From NCBI GenBank assembly GCA_947174015.1, contig CAMWHJ010000008.1, positions 1-64,000 of the forward strand: a stretch of 64,000 nucleotides of DNA, written 5' to 3'. The notes below the pieces were generated by a model. That model saw only the letters and a list, made by a program, of their open reading frames with translations. It made no database searches and had not been told where the DNA came from. The number at the start of each line of letters is the position of its first letter. Position 1 is the first letter of the stretch. Source of the stretch: an uncultured Lachnospiraceae bacterium (GTDB lineage Bacteria; Bacillota; Clostridia; Lachnospirales; Lachnospiraceae). The translations under genes and the position numbers were made by a program. Shown here in pieces: positions 16,867-26,019 of the stretch.

Positions 16867-17847
16867 TTACAGCCGAATCATATAATACGCAGATGCTATG
16901 GTAAGCTCTCTCAGCTCTCTTTTATACAAGTAAATGGTATTTGACAAAAAGATATCTCTGGGAACAATTTTCGTATTGGCATTGGTGTGTCTCAACATAT
17001 CTGCCAATTCTTGTAACGGCAGACTGCTGTCTGTGGGAACACACATAATCTCTGTAATGGAAGATGGCAGAATATACATATCGCTGCCCAGTCTCTCTGC
17101 CAGCATGTGAATAGCTGACAGATCCATCAGATGATAGCTGCAGTTCACCATGGGATAAGCAGTAATTGTAATAAAAGAGAAGGTATCAGAGCCTCTAAGA
17201 GCTTTTACAGCCAAATCTATCTGTTCCTCCAAACTTAACTGCACAAGCTCTTTCACTTCCTTCACGCTTTCCAGCATACAACATGCCACGGAAGGCAAAA
17301 AGCGGGGAGTATTTACTTTTGCCGCCTCGAACAACTCCTCTTCGGTCATGCCCAGTGTTTTTAAATGTTCATTGGTCACAATAACACTTTGCATAACATC
17401 ATTTTCCACTTCCAGCATCAAACGGTAAATCACTGCCAAATCCAACTGCATACGGTAAGGCACCATCTCCAGCAATTCCTTATTCTTCTCATAACTTACC
17501 GTAAAATAGATTATCTTATGTCTTGCCACTTCTGGAAGCAGTGAGATTTCCAGTTTTTCTTTCTGCCCCATTGCCTCATCCGGTGCATGGAAAAATCTAT
17601 CATAGGCTTCAAATACCTCATCCACACATTTTTGGAACTGACAGCCATTCCTTGTGTAGCTTTCATAGATATCTTCTAAAGATGCCTCCGGTCCCAACTG
17701 AGATTCCTGCAAACTCACCACCAAAGTTTCCAGACAGCCATTCACCCTTGGCATTTTGTGAAAAGTTATTTCGCACTCGCCATACCGCTTCTGTATCCTT
17801 TCACGCATTGCCGCTGCCAATTGTTCTTTAAATTTCATATATTCCAT
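16867..17847 (-). CDS. DUF5688-family protein
   Basis: The 326-aa soluble protein matches in pattern the DUF5688 proteins common in Lachnospiraceae (IIYFTVSYEKNKELLEMVPY, DLAVIYRLMLE, YILPSSITEIMCVPT). Function unknown. The frame is open upstream, but GGAGGAGG lies 8 nt before the ATG at 17847 (MEYMKFKEQLAAAMRERIQ), so this start is preferred. No membrane segments are seen. Confidence 0.75.
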   Translation of the reverse strand: MEYMKFKEQLAAAMRERIQKRYGECEITFHKMPRVNGCLETLVVSLQESQLGPEASLEDIYESYTRNGCQFQKCVDEVFEAYDRFFHAPDEAMGQKEKLEISLLPEVARHKIIYFTVSYEKNKELLEMVPYRMQLDLAVIYRLMLEVENDVMQSVIVTNEHLKTLGMTEEELFEAAKVNTPRFLPSVACCMLESVKEVKELVQLSLEEQIDLAVKALRGSDTFSFITITAYPMVNCSYHLMDLSAIHMLAERLGSDMYILPSSITEIMCVPTDSSLPLQELADMLRHTNANTKIVPRDIFLSNTIYLYKRELRELTIASAYYMIRL

Positions 17848-17970
17848 GAGAATTTCCTCCTCCGCTCTTACTTGTCTCACCTTCATTTATTATAATAATT
17901 TCATATTGATTCGTCTATAAAATTTTTAGACAGAATTATCCACGGTACTTCCTGTGTCATTTCCAGGTAC

Positions 17971-18162
17971 TTATTTTTTTAGTTTCACTTTTTTCATCTT
18001 GCTATATTTTCCATACACTCTTTTACTGGCAGAATCCAGTTTGTAAGCACGCACTCTTACATAATAAGTTTTATTATTCTTTACCTTTTCATATCGTTCC
18101 AAAAAATTGTCATCCTCAGGTGCCATATGAAACTTTAACAAATAAGGCGAATTACTATTCAT
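17971..18162 (-). pseudogene. Fragment of a fibronectin type III domain
   Basis: The 63-codon frame contains NNKTYYVRVRAYKLDSASK and RVYGKYSKMKKVKLKK, the C-terminal half of Fn3 domains found at the end of large secreted Lachnospiraceae proteins. There is no ribosome-binding site and no signal peptide, so this is most likely the leftover 3' end of a deleted surface-protein gene. Confidence 0.6.
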
Positions 18163-18224
18163 CTATATTCGATATTCTATCAAATATCTTTTTTTTATAC
18201 AATATGCTTATTGCCTCTTCTATG

Positions 18225-18272
18225 CAAACAATAGAAAGCACGCTCTGTAAACTTTCTATTGTCATGAATAAT
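18225..18272. repeat. Terminator-linked hairpin element, copy 1
   Basis: ACAATAGAAAG...CTTTCTATTGT forms an 11-bp perfect stem around a loop starting CACGCTCTGTAAA and followed by CATGAATAAT. The same element occurs at 40651 and 48201. Here it directly abuts the terminator of the ribosomal cluster. Confidence 0.85.
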
Positions 18273-18274
18273 AA

Positions 18275-18316
18275 AAAGCTTTGAAAACGGCTCACTTACA
18301 CCATTTTCAAAGCTTT
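18275..18316. terminator. Terminator after rplQ
   Basis: AAAGCTTTGAAAA (18275-18287) pairs with TTTTCAAAGCTTT (18304-18316), a 13-bp stem. On the minus strand it follows the rplQ stop by about 60 nt and is followed by TTTTTAT, ending the ribosomal protein supercluster. Confidence 0.85.
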
Positions 18317-18378
18317 ATTGCTGCCAATTCCATCTCAGAAAAACAGCTTTCGCAAATGATTTTACAAACTTTCTGCTC

Positions 18379-18915
18379 TTATACTAACTCGATAAAAACT
18401 TCCATTGCACCATCACCCTTACGCTGTCCAATCTTAACGATACGTGTGTATCCGCCCTTACGATCAACGTACTTTGGTGCAATTTCGTCAAATAACTTAG
18501 CAGCCATATCCACTTTCTTTGTACCCCTCTTCTTTCCGGCAGCCTCTTTAGGAACTTCCGTTACAGGGTAAAGAACCTTTAACAGCTTACGTCTTGCATG
18601 TAATTTAGAAGGCTTATCTTTTTTGATTGTCTTCTGCTCTTCATCATAAACAGTAACCTTCTTGCCGTCTACTACTTCTTTTACTCTCTTGCCGTCTTTA
18701 TCTTTACGAGCAACCTTGGCTATTACAGTAACTTCCTCAAAGTTATCCTTTTCCTTTACGGCTAAAGCAATAAGACCTTCTGCAATCTTTCTGATTTCCT
18801 TTGCCTTAGCTTCGGTGGTCTTAATCTTTCCATAATATAATAAATCTGTTACCTGACTTCTCAATAAAGCCTTTCTCTGACTAGATGTTCTGCCCAGTTT
18901 TCTATACATTGCCAT
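18379..18915 (-). CDS. rplQ: 50S ribosomal protein L17
   Basis: MAMYRKLGRTSSQRKALLR is the universal L17 start. At 178 aa it is longer than the 120-130 aa of E. coli or Bacillus: an insertion rich in Lys/Asp/Val (about residues 70-110) lies between the core and the C-terminal GGYTRIVKIGQRKGDGA. Such extended L17 is usual in Lachnospiraceae. L17 sits near the peptide exit tunnel. Last gene of the alpha block; GGAGG precedes the ATG. Confidence 0.97.
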   Translation of the reverse strand: MAMYRKLGRTSSQRKALLRSQVTDLLYYGKIKTTEAKAKEIRKIAEGLIALAVKEKDNFEEVTVIAKVARKDKDGKRVKEVVDGKKVTVYDEEQKTIKKDKPSKLHARRKLLKVLYPVTEVPKEAAGKKRGTKKVDMAAKLFDEIAPKYVDRKGGYTRIVKIGQRKGDGAMEVFIELV

Positions 18916-19069
18916 TTTTATAATCCTCCATATTGTGGAACATTCCTACATGCTCTTCGGTCTTATTGCAGGATGTTAATTTTCTATTCTTCCGTAACTG
19001 GCGGCTGCCAATTACATCTTTGCACACATTGTATCATATGATACCTATGCACAAGCCACTGTCTGCATT

Positions 19070-20029
19070 TTATTCTTCGCTTGGATTCAATTGTAAACCA
19101 AGCTCTTTCAGCTTTGCCAAAACTTCTTCTAAGGACTTACGCCCTAAGTTACGCACCTTCATCATGTCTTCAGGTGTTCTGTTTGTTAATTCCTGAACGG
19201 TATTGATTCCTGCTCTCTTTAAGCAGTTGTAGGAACGAACCGACAACTCAAGCTCGTCAATGTTCATTTCCAATACCTTATCTTTTTCATTATCTTCCTT
19301 TTCTATCATAACTTCTGCACTCTTAGCACTCTCAGATAAATCAATGAAAAGGTTTAAATGCTCACTTAATACCTTGGCAGCCAGACTGACCGCTTCGTCC
19401 GGTTCCAGCGTGCCATTTGTATATACATCCAATGTGAGCTTATCATAATCTGTAATCTGACCTACACGGGTATTCTGAACGGTTAAATTCACACGTTCCA
19501 CTGGTGTGTAGATGGAATCCACTGCGATAACGCCAATTGGTAAATCATCTTTCTTATTCTTATCTGAACTTACATAGCCTCTTCCTTTTGTAATAGTGAG
19601 TTCCACGTAAAGCTTAGAATCTGCACCACCATTCAGTGTTGCAATGACTAACTCAGGATTTAAGATTTCGATATCCGGGTCGACTTGAATATCAGCGGCA
19701 GTGACAACACCATCGCCTTCAAATTCGATATATGCTGTTTTCGCTTCATTAGAATCGCTTGTATTCTTGATAGCCAAGCACTTTATGTTCATGATAATTT
19801 CGGTTACATCTTCCTTTACTCCGGGAATTGAACTGAACTCATGCAACACTCCTTCAATCTTGACCTGACTTACTGCGGCACCTGGTAAAGAAGAAAGCAT
19901 AATTCTTCTTAAGGAATTACCAAGTGTTGTTCCATAACCTCTTTCAAGTGGTTCTACAACAAATCTACCATATTTTCTGTCTTCAGAGATTTCAGCAATC
20001 TCAATCTTCGGTTTTTCAAAATCGAACAC
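19070..20029 (-). CDS. rpoA: RNA polymerase alpha subunit
   Basis: The 319-aa protein has the N-terminal dimerisation domain ([20 protein letters not shown]) and the C-terminal DNA-binding domain ([35 protein letters not shown]). The start is GTG (20029) behind AAAAGGAGG. It assembles the core polymerase and its C-terminal domain contacts UP elements and activators. It is separated from rpsD by about 210 bp, an unusually long gap with a hairpin. Confidence 0.98.
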   Translation of the reverse strand: MFDFEKPKIEIAEISEDRKYGRFVVEPLERGYGTTLGNSLRRIMLSSLPGAAVSQVKIEGVLHEFSSIPGVKEDVTEIIMNIKCLAIKNTSDSNEAKTAYIEFEGDGVVTAADIQVDPDIEILNPELVIATLNGGADSKLYVELTITKGRGYVSSDKNKKDDLPIGVIAVDSIYTPVERVNLTVQNTRVGQITDYDKLTLDVYTNGTLEPDEAVSLAAKVLSEHLNLFIDLSESAKSAEVMIEKEDNEKDKVLEMNIDELELSVRSYNCLKRAGINTVQELTNRTPEDMMKVRNLGRKSLEEVLAKLKELGLQLNPSEE

Positions 20030-20125
20030 TATAAAGCCCCTCCTTTTTGGGTTTTTTTTGACAATAGAATTTCTTACCTTGTCTATTGTATTTCGAGGGT
20101 AAATCTATTCCTTTTTAGCGGCTAA

Positions 20126-20149
20126 TACCGAAGACAGATGCCTTCGGTA
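20126..20149. other. Hairpin in the rpsD-rpoA spacer
   Basis: TACCGAAG and CTTCGGTA form an 8-bp stem with an 8-nt loop in the 212-bp rpsD-rpoA gap. There is no T-run, so it looks like an mRNA processing, stability or regulatory structure rather than a terminator. Confidence 0.5.
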
Positions 20150-20241
20150 ATCGGTACTGCGAATATTAAGTTTCTAATAATCAGGCATATCTAACTATCC
20201 GGAACTTAATTTTCGCTGTACATGCTGCTATGAAGTTAATC

Positions 20242-20835
20242 TTATTTAGAATATAATTCGACGATAAGCATTTCATCAACCGGAACATCGATTTCTTCTC
20301 TGGTAGGAAGTTCTTTTATTGTTCCCTTTAATGCTTCCTGATCAGCTTCTAACCAAGCCGGAACTAATCTAGCACCTGTAACCTCCAGAATGTCCTTGTA
20401 TCTCTGAGATCCTTTGTTTTTCTCTCTGATTTCAATAACATCGCCAGCCTTGATTAAGTAAGATGGGATATTTACAGACTTTCCATTTACTAATACATGC
20501 TTGTGATCAACAATCTGTCTAGCTTCTTTTCTTGTTCTGGCAAATCCCAAACGGAAGATAACATTATCTAATCTTCTCTCAAGAAGAATCATTAAGTTTT
20601 CACCAGTCATACCTTTCATTCTATCTGCTTTTGCATAATAATTTCTGAAAGGCTTTTCTAATACACCATAGATGAACTTTGCCTTCTGCTTTTCCCTTAA
20701 CTGAAGACCGTACTCGCTCATCTTCTTATTTGCTCTTTTTAATTCTCTATTTGATTTCTTGTCTACTCCTAAATAGATAGGATCTAAACCAAGTGATCTA
20801 CATCTTTTCAGAACCGGAACTCTATTAACTGCCAC
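20242..20835 (-). CDS. rpsD: 30S ribosomal protein S4
   Basis: The 197-aa protein has the N-terminal S4 domain and the S4 RNA-binding fold [20 protein letters not shown] with [10 protein letters not shown]. It lacks the N-terminal four-cysteine zinc motif (C- form). The start is GTG at 20835 behind TTAGGAGG. It is a primary 16S rRNA binder and often autoregulates its transcript. Confidence 0.98.
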   Translation of the reverse strand: MAVNRVPVLKRCRSLGLDPIYLGVDKKSNRELKRANKKMSEYGLQLREKQKAKFIYGVLEKPFRNYYAKADRMKGMTGENLMILLERRLDNVIFRLGFARTRKEARQIVDHKHVLVNGKSVNIPSYLIKAGDVIEIREKNKGSQRYKDILEVTGARLVPAWLEADQEALKGTIKELPTREEIDVPVDEMLIVELYSK

Positions 20836-20852
20836 TGCACTTTACCTCCTAA

Positions 20853-21248
20853 TTAGACTCTTCTGCGTTTTGGTGGACGACATCCGTTGTGTGGTACTGG
20901 TGTTACATCAGTAATACTTGTCACTTCAAGACCACATGCCTGAAGTGCACGAATTGCTGCTTCACGTCCTGAACCCGGACCCTTTACTAATACTTCTACT
21001 GTCTTTAAACCGTGTACCAAAGCCGCCTTTGTTGCAGTTTCTGCTGCCATCTGAGCTGCATATGGAGTAGATTTCTTTGAACCTCTAAATCCCAGACCAC
21101 CGGCACTTGCCCAAGAAAGAGCATTTCCTTCTGCATCTGTTAAGGTAACAATTGTATTGTTGAAAGATGCCTGAATATGTGCCTGTCCGCGTTCAACGTT
21201 TTTCTTTACACGCTTTTTTGTTACTTTTTTTGCAACTTTTTTAGCCAT
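20853..21248 (-). CDS. rpsK: 30S ribosomal protein S11
   Basis: The 131-aa protein contains the family core [19 protein letters not shown] and ends [12 protein letters not shown]. The N-terminus is a Lys-rich tail ([15 protein letters not shown]). It sits in the platform of the 30S subunit. The ribosome-binding site (GTAGGTTAG) is weaker than those of its neighbours. Confidence 0.98.
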   Translation of the reverse strand: MAKKVAKKVTKKRVKKNVERGQAHIQASFNNTIVTLTDAEGNALSWASAGGLGFRGSKKSTPYAAQMAAETATKAALVHGLKTVEVLVKGPGSGREAAIRALQACGLEVTSITDVTPVPHNGCRPPKRRRV

Positions 21249-21304
21249 AATAAAACTAACCTACTTTCTCTGTATTCTTTCTCAATATTTTCTTAATTCA
21301 CCAA

Positions 21305-21673
21305 TTATTTCTTCTTATTTGCCACTGTTCTCTTTGGACCCTTGCGAGTTCTTGCATTTGTCTTTGTCTTCTGACCACGAACCGGAAGTCCTTTTCTGTG
21401 ACGAATACCTCTATAACATCCGATTTCCTGCAATCTTTTGATATTCATAGCAATTTCACGACGTAAATCACCTTCTACTGTCTGTGTCTCGTCGATTACT
21501 GCACTAATTCTCTTTACTTCGTCATCTGTTAAGTCTCTGACACGAGTGTCAGGATTTACCTTAGCCTCTGCTAAGATACGATTTGCACTTACTCTGCCAA
21601 TTCCATAGATGTAAGTTAATCCGATTTCTACACGTTTTTCTCTTGGTAAGTCTACACCAGCGATACGAGCCAT
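21305..21673 (-). CDS. rpsM: 30S ribosomal protein S13
   Basis: The 122-aa protein begins [19 protein letters not shown] and ends in the basic tail [15 protein letters not shown]. It contacts S19 and tRNA in the 30S head. Its leader contains a hairpin (21703-21721) directly upstream of the TGGAGG site, and the 350-bp structured stretch after rpmJ lies before it. Confidence 0.98.
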   Translation of the reverse strand: MARIAGVDLPREKRVEIGLTYIYGIGRVSANRILAEAKVNPDTRVRDLTDDEVKRISAVIDETQTVEGDLRREIAMNIKRLQEIGCYRGIRHRKGLPVRGQKTKTNARTRKGPKRTVANKKK

Positions 21674-21702
21674 GTAAATATTCCTCCATTTTCTTTCTGT
21701 TA

Positions 21703-21721
21703 CAGGTCATTCTGCGACCTG
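21703..21721. other. Hairpin just upstream of the rpsM ribosome-binding site
   Basis: CAGGTC-N7-GACCTG (minus strand, perfect 6-bp stem) ends about 15 nt before the rpsM Shine-Dalgarno sequence. It may be a translational control or processing site, possibly the 3' boundary of the structured region upstream. Confidence 0.45.
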
Positions 21722-21736
21722 CCGCCTTTATAGTTA

Positions 21737-21990
21737 CTAATTGATTGGGGCAATGGCGACCGACACCAGCCTAGTGTGAAAACCGCCTGCTTTTGCAGAA
21801 CCCTTTTGGTTTTCCATTCCCCTTGGGAAAGTAGCGCCGTCCCTGCATAATTGCGGAACTCCCATGCCCAACTGCTTATAGGCTTTGCCTGTCAGCAGTC
21901 CATCCGATAAAGCTTCCTCGGTATCAAAAAGCAATATCCAGTGGTTTCCCACTTAAATTTGGTACGAACAACACCTCCCGGTGTTTCCTA
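21737..21990 (-). ncRNA. Candidate structured RNA between rpmJ and rpsM
   Basis: The minus strand of this stretch holds at least five clean hairpins: AACACC-GGGA-GGTGTT (21970-21985), AGTGG-GAAA-CCACT with a GNRA-type loop (21940-21953), TTCCC/GGGAA (21817-21829), a nested AAAACC...GGTTTT around CTGC-AAAA-GCAG (21779-21813) and ACAC/GTGT (21763-21777). Purine-rich loops are typical of folded RNA. A 71-codon frame (MGNHWILLFDTEEALSDGL...) spans it, but has no ribosome-binding site and no family I know. It could be a HEARO/omega-type RNA, another known RNA, a leader, or new. Not RNase P, SRP or tmRNA by their hallmark sequences. Confidence 0.5.
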
Positions 21991-22018
21991 CCTCAGCCGC
22001 TAATTCTTGACAAGAAGA

Positions 22019-22132
22019 TTATCCCTGTCTCTGTTTGTGCTTAGGATTTTCACAGATTACTCTGATGCTTCCTTTTCTCTTAATGATTTTGCACTTTTCA
22101 CAAATTGGTTTTACTGATGATCTAACCTTCAC
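22019..22132 (-). CDS. rpmJ: 50S ribosomal protein L36
   Basis: This 37-aa protein reads [20 protein letters not shown]... with the zinc ligands Cys11, Cys14, Cys27 and His32 (C+ form). The start is GTG at 22132, seven nt after AAAGGAGG. It binds 23S rRNA. Normally it directly follows infA; here nearly 1.9 kb separates them and it has its own promoter upstream. Confidence 0.97.
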   Translation of the reverse strand: MKVRSSVKPICEKCKIIKRKGSIRVICENPKHKQRQG

Positions 22133-22216
22133 GTTAAATCCTCCTTTCTTGTGCTACGCCCTGTGGTCTGTGGGTTAGTCAGACAAAACACAGGCATCTT
22201 TAAACGTACGTCAAAT

Positions 22217-22245
22217 AGTATATCACTCCAAAATAGAAATTGCAA
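22217..22245 (-). promoter_or_regulatory. Strong promoter upstream of rpmJ
   Basis: On the minus strand TTGCAA (22240-22245), a 17-bp spacer and TATACT (22217-22222) form a near-consensus sigma-A promoter 85 bp before rpmJ. It would drive rpmJ-rpsM-rpsK-rpsD-rpoA-rplQ independently of the S10/spc transcript. On the plus strand the same segment folds as ACTCCAA...TTGGAGT followed by TTTTTT, a possible terminator protecting the region from opposing transcription. Confidence 0.75.
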
Positions 22246-22421
22246 GCAGAAATTGGAGTTTTTTTCAGAAGAGCAAAGTTTATATTTATGTTGCATATGG
22301 AAGAGGAATATGTTATTTTTTAAGTAGTTTTTTCCTCCGGACTGTACGCCCTACTATACAGTCCATGCAAATGCCATAATGCTGCTTTTTACAAAAAGAA
22401 AAATTAGAAAGGAAGATAACT

Positions 22422-22913
22422 ATGTCTGTTCCATCCTCTCACACTGCTTTCGACACGATTACACTAAAGGTATACTCTCCCGAAAATGTAAGCCGCTGGA
22501 AAAGAGAATACATATTGCCAATCATATTTGGCACTCTTTTATCGTTATGCTATGGTTTTTATCAATCTCTTCAAAGCGATGTTTCCTTTTCTGTTGTTTT
22601 TTTCATCTTAGGAACCTGGATTTTAGCTTATATTTTTTTGATTCCGGTGACTTATATTGGAATGAAATATCTATGTCCAGTTTACATTTCTATGACAGTC
22701 ACTTTTTTTGAAAACTATGCTCATTTTCATGAACACCCGAAGAAAGATTATGATATACAATATAGCAGTATTATTTCTATTGAGAATTTACCAATTCAGA
22801 AAAGATGCGGTCTGAAAATTCGTACCACCACAGGAGAGTACTTGATTGAAACCTCGTTAAAATCCACGGAAATTTATCAGTTATCCAATCTGCTGCGGCA
22901 TTATTCACAGTAG
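22422..22913 (+). CDS. Uncharacterised membrane protein inserted in the ribosomal cluster
   Basis: The 163-aa protein has two predicted membrane helices (about residues 31-50 and 55-80) and a C-terminal soluble domain with a beta-rich pattern (IISIENLPIQKRCGLKIRTT) resembling YcxB-like/PH-type domains. GAAAGGAAG precedes the ATG. It is the only plus-strand gene within the ribosomal supercluster, next to transposase fragments, which suggests acquisition with mobile DNA. Function unknown. Confidence 0.7.
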   Translation: MSVPSSHTAFDTITLKVYSPENVSRWKREYILPIIFGTLLSLCYGFYQSLQSDVSFSVVFFILGTWILAYIFLIPVTYIGMKYLCPVYISMTVTFFENYAHFHEHPKKDYDIQYSSIISIENLPIQKRCGLKIRTTTGEYLIETSLKSTEIYQLSNLLRHYSQ

Positions 22914-23048
22914 GTCTGGTATGATTGTGAGCAAAGATATTCTTGTTCGCAGAATGATATAAAAAATAGTGTATTAGATTTCAATTTTGATATGATACCT
23001 CTTGAGTAGACAGGGCAAATAACCAAAGTCTATTTAAGAGGTGTTTTT

Positions 23049-23219
23049 ATGTCCAAATCGAAGTTTTCAATGGAACTTAAAATCAGGGCATGCAAAGATT
23101 TTCTATCTGGGAAATATTCAGCAGCCCAAGTTTGTGAAAAGTATGGAATAACATACAAGACCAGCTATGAAAAGTCAAGCATAAATTGGCTGGAAATTCT
23201 TATTAGCTATGGGTGGTAA
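23049..23219 (+). mobile_element. Truncated IS3-family OrfA
   Basis: Fifty-six codons begin MSKSKFSMELKIRACKDFLS and continue GKYSAAQVCEKYGITYKT, the N-terminal helix-turn-helix of IS3/IS150-type OrfA transposase, then diverge and stop. The preceding 60 bp (TGATACCTCTTGAGTAGACAG) looks like the IS left end. The rest of the IS is missing, so it is non-autonomous. Confidence 0.75.
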
Positions 23220-23288
23220 AAGGGCAACCTTAATAAAGCTCCCATAAGGGTGCTTTTCAAAATCTATCGATATTGGTATACAGACTTC

Positions 23289-23585
23289 TTATTCGAGGTT
23301 AAATTCTACTTCGTCAGTAAGCATCTTCCAGATGACTCTGACAAGCTTGCCGCCACAGTGCCCAAGGGCAATATAGTGAGTCCGGCCTTCCGCCATCTTG
23401 GCATTATAGTAATCCTTGAAAGTGGCGTTGTTCTTGTGCATAGTAGAAGTTTTGGTGGGGTTCAACACACACACTTTGTAATTACCGGCAACAAGGTATC
23501 GAACAAGGTTGTCGCCGTAGTGTGCCGTCGATTCAAGACCAATGATGAGGCACAATAACCAGATACGGGTAACAAAAAGCGGCAT
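23289..23585 (-). pseudogene. Internally deleted IS110-family transposase
   Basis: The 98-codon frame joins GLESTAHYGDNLVRYLVAGN (the DEDD N-terminal part of IS110 transposases) to a C-terminal piece YIALGHCGGKLVRVIWKMLT. The catalytic middle is gone and there is no clear ribosome-binding site. It lies next to the IS3 scrap within the infA-rpmJ gap, an insertion hot spot. Confidence 0.75.
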
Positions 23586-24014
23586 GGTCTATCTTTCAGA
23601 GGATATCGTCGGCTCGGAGCAGCTTGACGATGTTGCTCTCAACTTTGAAACATTCAGTGTGCATAACGGGTATGTCGGAGTAAAAGCTGCGGAAGATAAC
23701 AGATACGTTATTTCATTGACTTGACCAGAACACATGAATGAGCACATAAGCGTGGCTATGAGCAAAAAAAGCTGCGAAAAAGCACCATAGGTGCGATAAC
23801 CATATAAAAAGAAAAAAGATACGAAGCCCTATTCCACTTCATATCCTTCCGTTTTTTCTGCAATTATTTAGAGCCAATAATCTCCTGCAAACAGCGGAGT
23901 ATAGACCCTCGCGGCATTCGCCAAATATCCATGCGTGCATGGCTATTTTCCGCATTGCTCGCGAGAATCAACTAAAAACCACCATGTGTTTCCTCAACTT
24001 ATAAAAGTTACAAC
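23586..24014. other. Decayed DNA between IS110 remnant and infA
   Basis: On the plus strand 23580-23724 reads GMVYLSEDIVGSEQLDDVAL and then NFETFSVHNGYVGVKAAEDN, protein-like but without start context or recognised family. From 23725 to 24014 I see no gene, only short A-rich and inverted segments. The stretch looks like debris from past insertions. Confidence 0.4.
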
Positions 24015-24233
24015 TTATTTATCTCTCCAGATAATTCTGCCCTTAGATAAATCATACGGAGATAATTCAATGGTAACCTTATCTCCCGGTAAAATTCTGA
24101 TAAAATTCATACGCAGTTTTCCACTGATATGTGCCAGCACCTTATGACCGTTTTCTAATTCCACCTGAAACATAGCATTCGGCAATTTTTCAATTACTGT
24201 TCCTTCGATTTCAATTACATCTGCTTTCGACAT
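24015..24233 (-). CDS. infA: Translation initiation factor IF-1
   Basis: The 72-aa OB-fold protein begins [20 protein letters not shown] and includes the family core [20 protein letters not shown]. It binds the A site of the 30S subunit during initiation. AAGGAGG precedes the ATG and its start overlaps the end of the KOW gene by 23 bp. Its normal partner rpmJ has been displaced by an insertion. Confidence 0.98.
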   Translation of the reverse strand: MSKADVIEIEGTVIEKLPNAMFQVELENGHKVLAHISGKLRMNFIRILPGDKVTIELSPYDLSKGRIIWRDK

Positions 24234-24510
24234 CTGTATTCCCTCCTTCTAATTGGTTACATTTAATAATTCGCTTAATTTCTTCATTTTGAATTGTCTG
24301 ATTATTCTGTAATTTTTCTACAACCGTCTGTTGTATTTCCTTTATGAGCTGAACATGTTTCTTTTTCTTTTTCTTGGGCTTATCCATGGTTCTAATTCTG
24401 CCATCCACTAGATATACATATTCTTCCTCTACCCGGATAATGACATACAAAGTGCCGGAATCATGCCCTGTCAGCGATTTTGCTAACATTCCTGCTTCAA
24501 ACTGCTCCAT
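24211..24510 (-). CDS. KOW-domain (L14e-like) RNA-binding protein
   Basis: The 99-aa protein opens with a KOW-like fold ([40 protein letters not shown]) and has a Lys-rich linker and helical tail. A gene of this type sits between map and infA in many Clostridia; it resembles the L14e/L27e KOW proteins of archaeal ribosomes. Probable rRNA or ribosome binding; precise role not established. AGGAGG precedes the ATG. Confidence 0.85.
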   Translation of the reverse strand: MEQFEAGMLAKSLTGHDSGTLYVIIRVEEEYVYLVDGRIRTMDKPKKKKKKHVQLIKEIQQTVVEKLQNNQTIQNEEIKRIIKCNQLEGGNTDVESRCN

Positions 24511-24588
24511 ACGTACCTCCTATATAAATGATGTGAGGGATAAACATATTTTGTCCTATTTGACACTACGGTTTGCTTCGCATTTCTA

Positions 24589-25344
24589 TCAAATGGATAA
24601 AGATAAAATTTCCGGTTCACCCTCAGTGATAAGTATGGTGTTCTCATAATGTGCAGACAGAGAGCCATCTTCTGTCACAACTGTCCAGTCATCATCCAGC
24701 CACACAACTTCAAAGCCTCCGGCATTAATCATTGGTTCAATGGCAAGTGTCATACCTGCTCTCAACTTCATACCGCGTCTTCTCTGTTTAAAATTAGGTA
24801 TTTGAGGATCCTCATGGAGCTGCTTTCCCACACCATGTCCTACCAAATCCTTCACAACCCCATAGCCAAAACTTTCTGCATAGGCTCCAATGGCTGCTGA
24901 GATCTCGAATAAATGTCTGCCTTCCACTGCAAACTTGATTCCCTCAAAAAAACACTGTCTGGTGACCTCCACCAATTTTTTTGCCTCTGCACTGCAGGTG
25001 CCCACCAGATGGGTTCTGGCGGCATCCGAATGATAACCTTCATAGATAACGCCCGCATCTAAGCTGACAATATCCCCATCCTTAAGAACCCTGTCTGCTT
25101 TTGGGATTCCATGAACCACTTCATCATTAACGGAAACACAGATGGATGCCGGATAACCTTCATAATTCAAAAAGGAAGGAATACATCCATGGGAGCGGAT
25201 TAATTTCTCCCCCAAAGCATCAATCTCCTTGGTAGATACTCCGGGTTTAATAAAGTCTCCCAGTTCCTCATGCACAGAAGCAAGAATTTTACCTGCCTCC
25301 CGCATTAATTGAATTTCTCTTGCAGATTTGATCATTACAGCCAT
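24589..25344 (-). CDS. map: Methionine aminopeptidase, type I
   Basis: The 251-aa protein has the pita-bread metalloprotease signatures VSLDAGVIYEGYHSDAARTH (two metal-binding Asp), GHGVGKQLHEDPQIPNF (His) and AIEPMINAG (Glu). It removes N-terminal Met from nascent chains. It lies 3 bp from the adk stop, whose last codons carry its ribosome-binding site TTAGGAGC. The first ATG (25344) has the best spacing. Confidence 0.97.
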   Translation of the reverse strand: MAVMIKSAREIQLMREAGKILASVHEELGDFIKPGVSTKEIDALGEKLIRSHGCIPSFLNYEGYPASICVSVNDEVVHGIPKADRVLKDGDIVSLDAGVIYEGYHSDAARTHLVGTCSAEAKKLVEVTRQCFFEGIKFAVEGRHLFEISAAIGAYAESFGYGVVKDLVGHGVGKQLHEDPQIPNFKQRRRGMKLRAGMTLAIEPMINAGGFEVVWLDDDWTVVTEDGSLSAHYENTILITEGEPEILSLSI

Positions 25345-25347
25345 TTG

Positions 25348-25992
25348 TTATGCTCCTAAAATCTCAACAATCGCATCAAATACTTCTTCCATGGCAACCG
25401 TACCGTCTACTTCTACTAAGACGCCCTTCTCCATATAGTAGTCCATCAGCGGCTGAGTCTGTTCATGATATACATCAAGACGCTTCTTAACAGTTTCCGG
25501 CTTATCATCATCTCTTAAGATAAGCTCTTTCTGACACTTGTCACATACTCCCTCCGTCTTTGGCGGAATATGTACAATATGGTATGTGGCACCACAACCC
25601 ACACAGGCTCTTCGTCCAGACATGCGGTTGATAATATTTTCATCCGGTACCTCCACATTAATTGCATAATCAATCTTTGCTCCTGCCTTTTCTAAGGCAG
25701 CATCCAAAGCTTCCGCCTGTGGTATGGTTCTTGGAAAACCATCCAGTACATAACCGTTTTCACAATCCGGCTGTGCAAAACGATCCATAACTAAATCAAC
25801 TACCAATTCGTCCGGTACCAAAAGTCCCTGATCCATGTAAGTTTTCGCCTTCTGTCCCAATTCGGTGCCGTTTTTAATATTAGCCCGAAAAATATCTCCG
25901 GTGGAAATATGCGGAATATTGTATTTTTCAGCAATTTTCTTCGCCTGTGTACCCTTACCGGCACCAGGTGCTCCTAACATAATCAATTTCAT
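25348..25992 (-). CDS. adk: Adenylate kinase (zinc-binding LID)
   Basis: The 214-aa protein has the P-loop GAPGAGKGT at residues 7-15 and a long LID with Cys130, Cys133, Cys150 and Cys153, the zinc-stabilised form typical of Gram-positives. It catalyses AMP + ATP to 2 ADP. Located in the spc block between secY and map; AGGAAG precedes the ATG. Confidence 0.98.
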   Translation of the reverse strand: MKLIMLGAPGAGKGTQAKKIAEKYNIPHISTGDIFRANIKNGTELGQKAKTYMDQGLLVPDELVVDLVMDRFAQPDCENGYVLDGFPRTIPQAEALDAALEKAGAKIDYAINVEVPDENIINRMSGRRACVGCGATYHIVHIPPKTEGVCDKCQKELILRDDDKPETVKKRLDVYHEQTQPLMDYYMEKGVLVEVDGTVAMEEVFDAIVEILGA

Positions 25993-26019
25993 GGTTCTTC
26001 CTCCATTCTAACCCATTTC

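Noticed and set aside
21737..21952. 71-codon minus-strand frame as a real protein gene
   Set aside because: No ribosome-binding site, no recognised family, and its DNA is dominated by stem-loops; kept as a structured RNA candidate instead.
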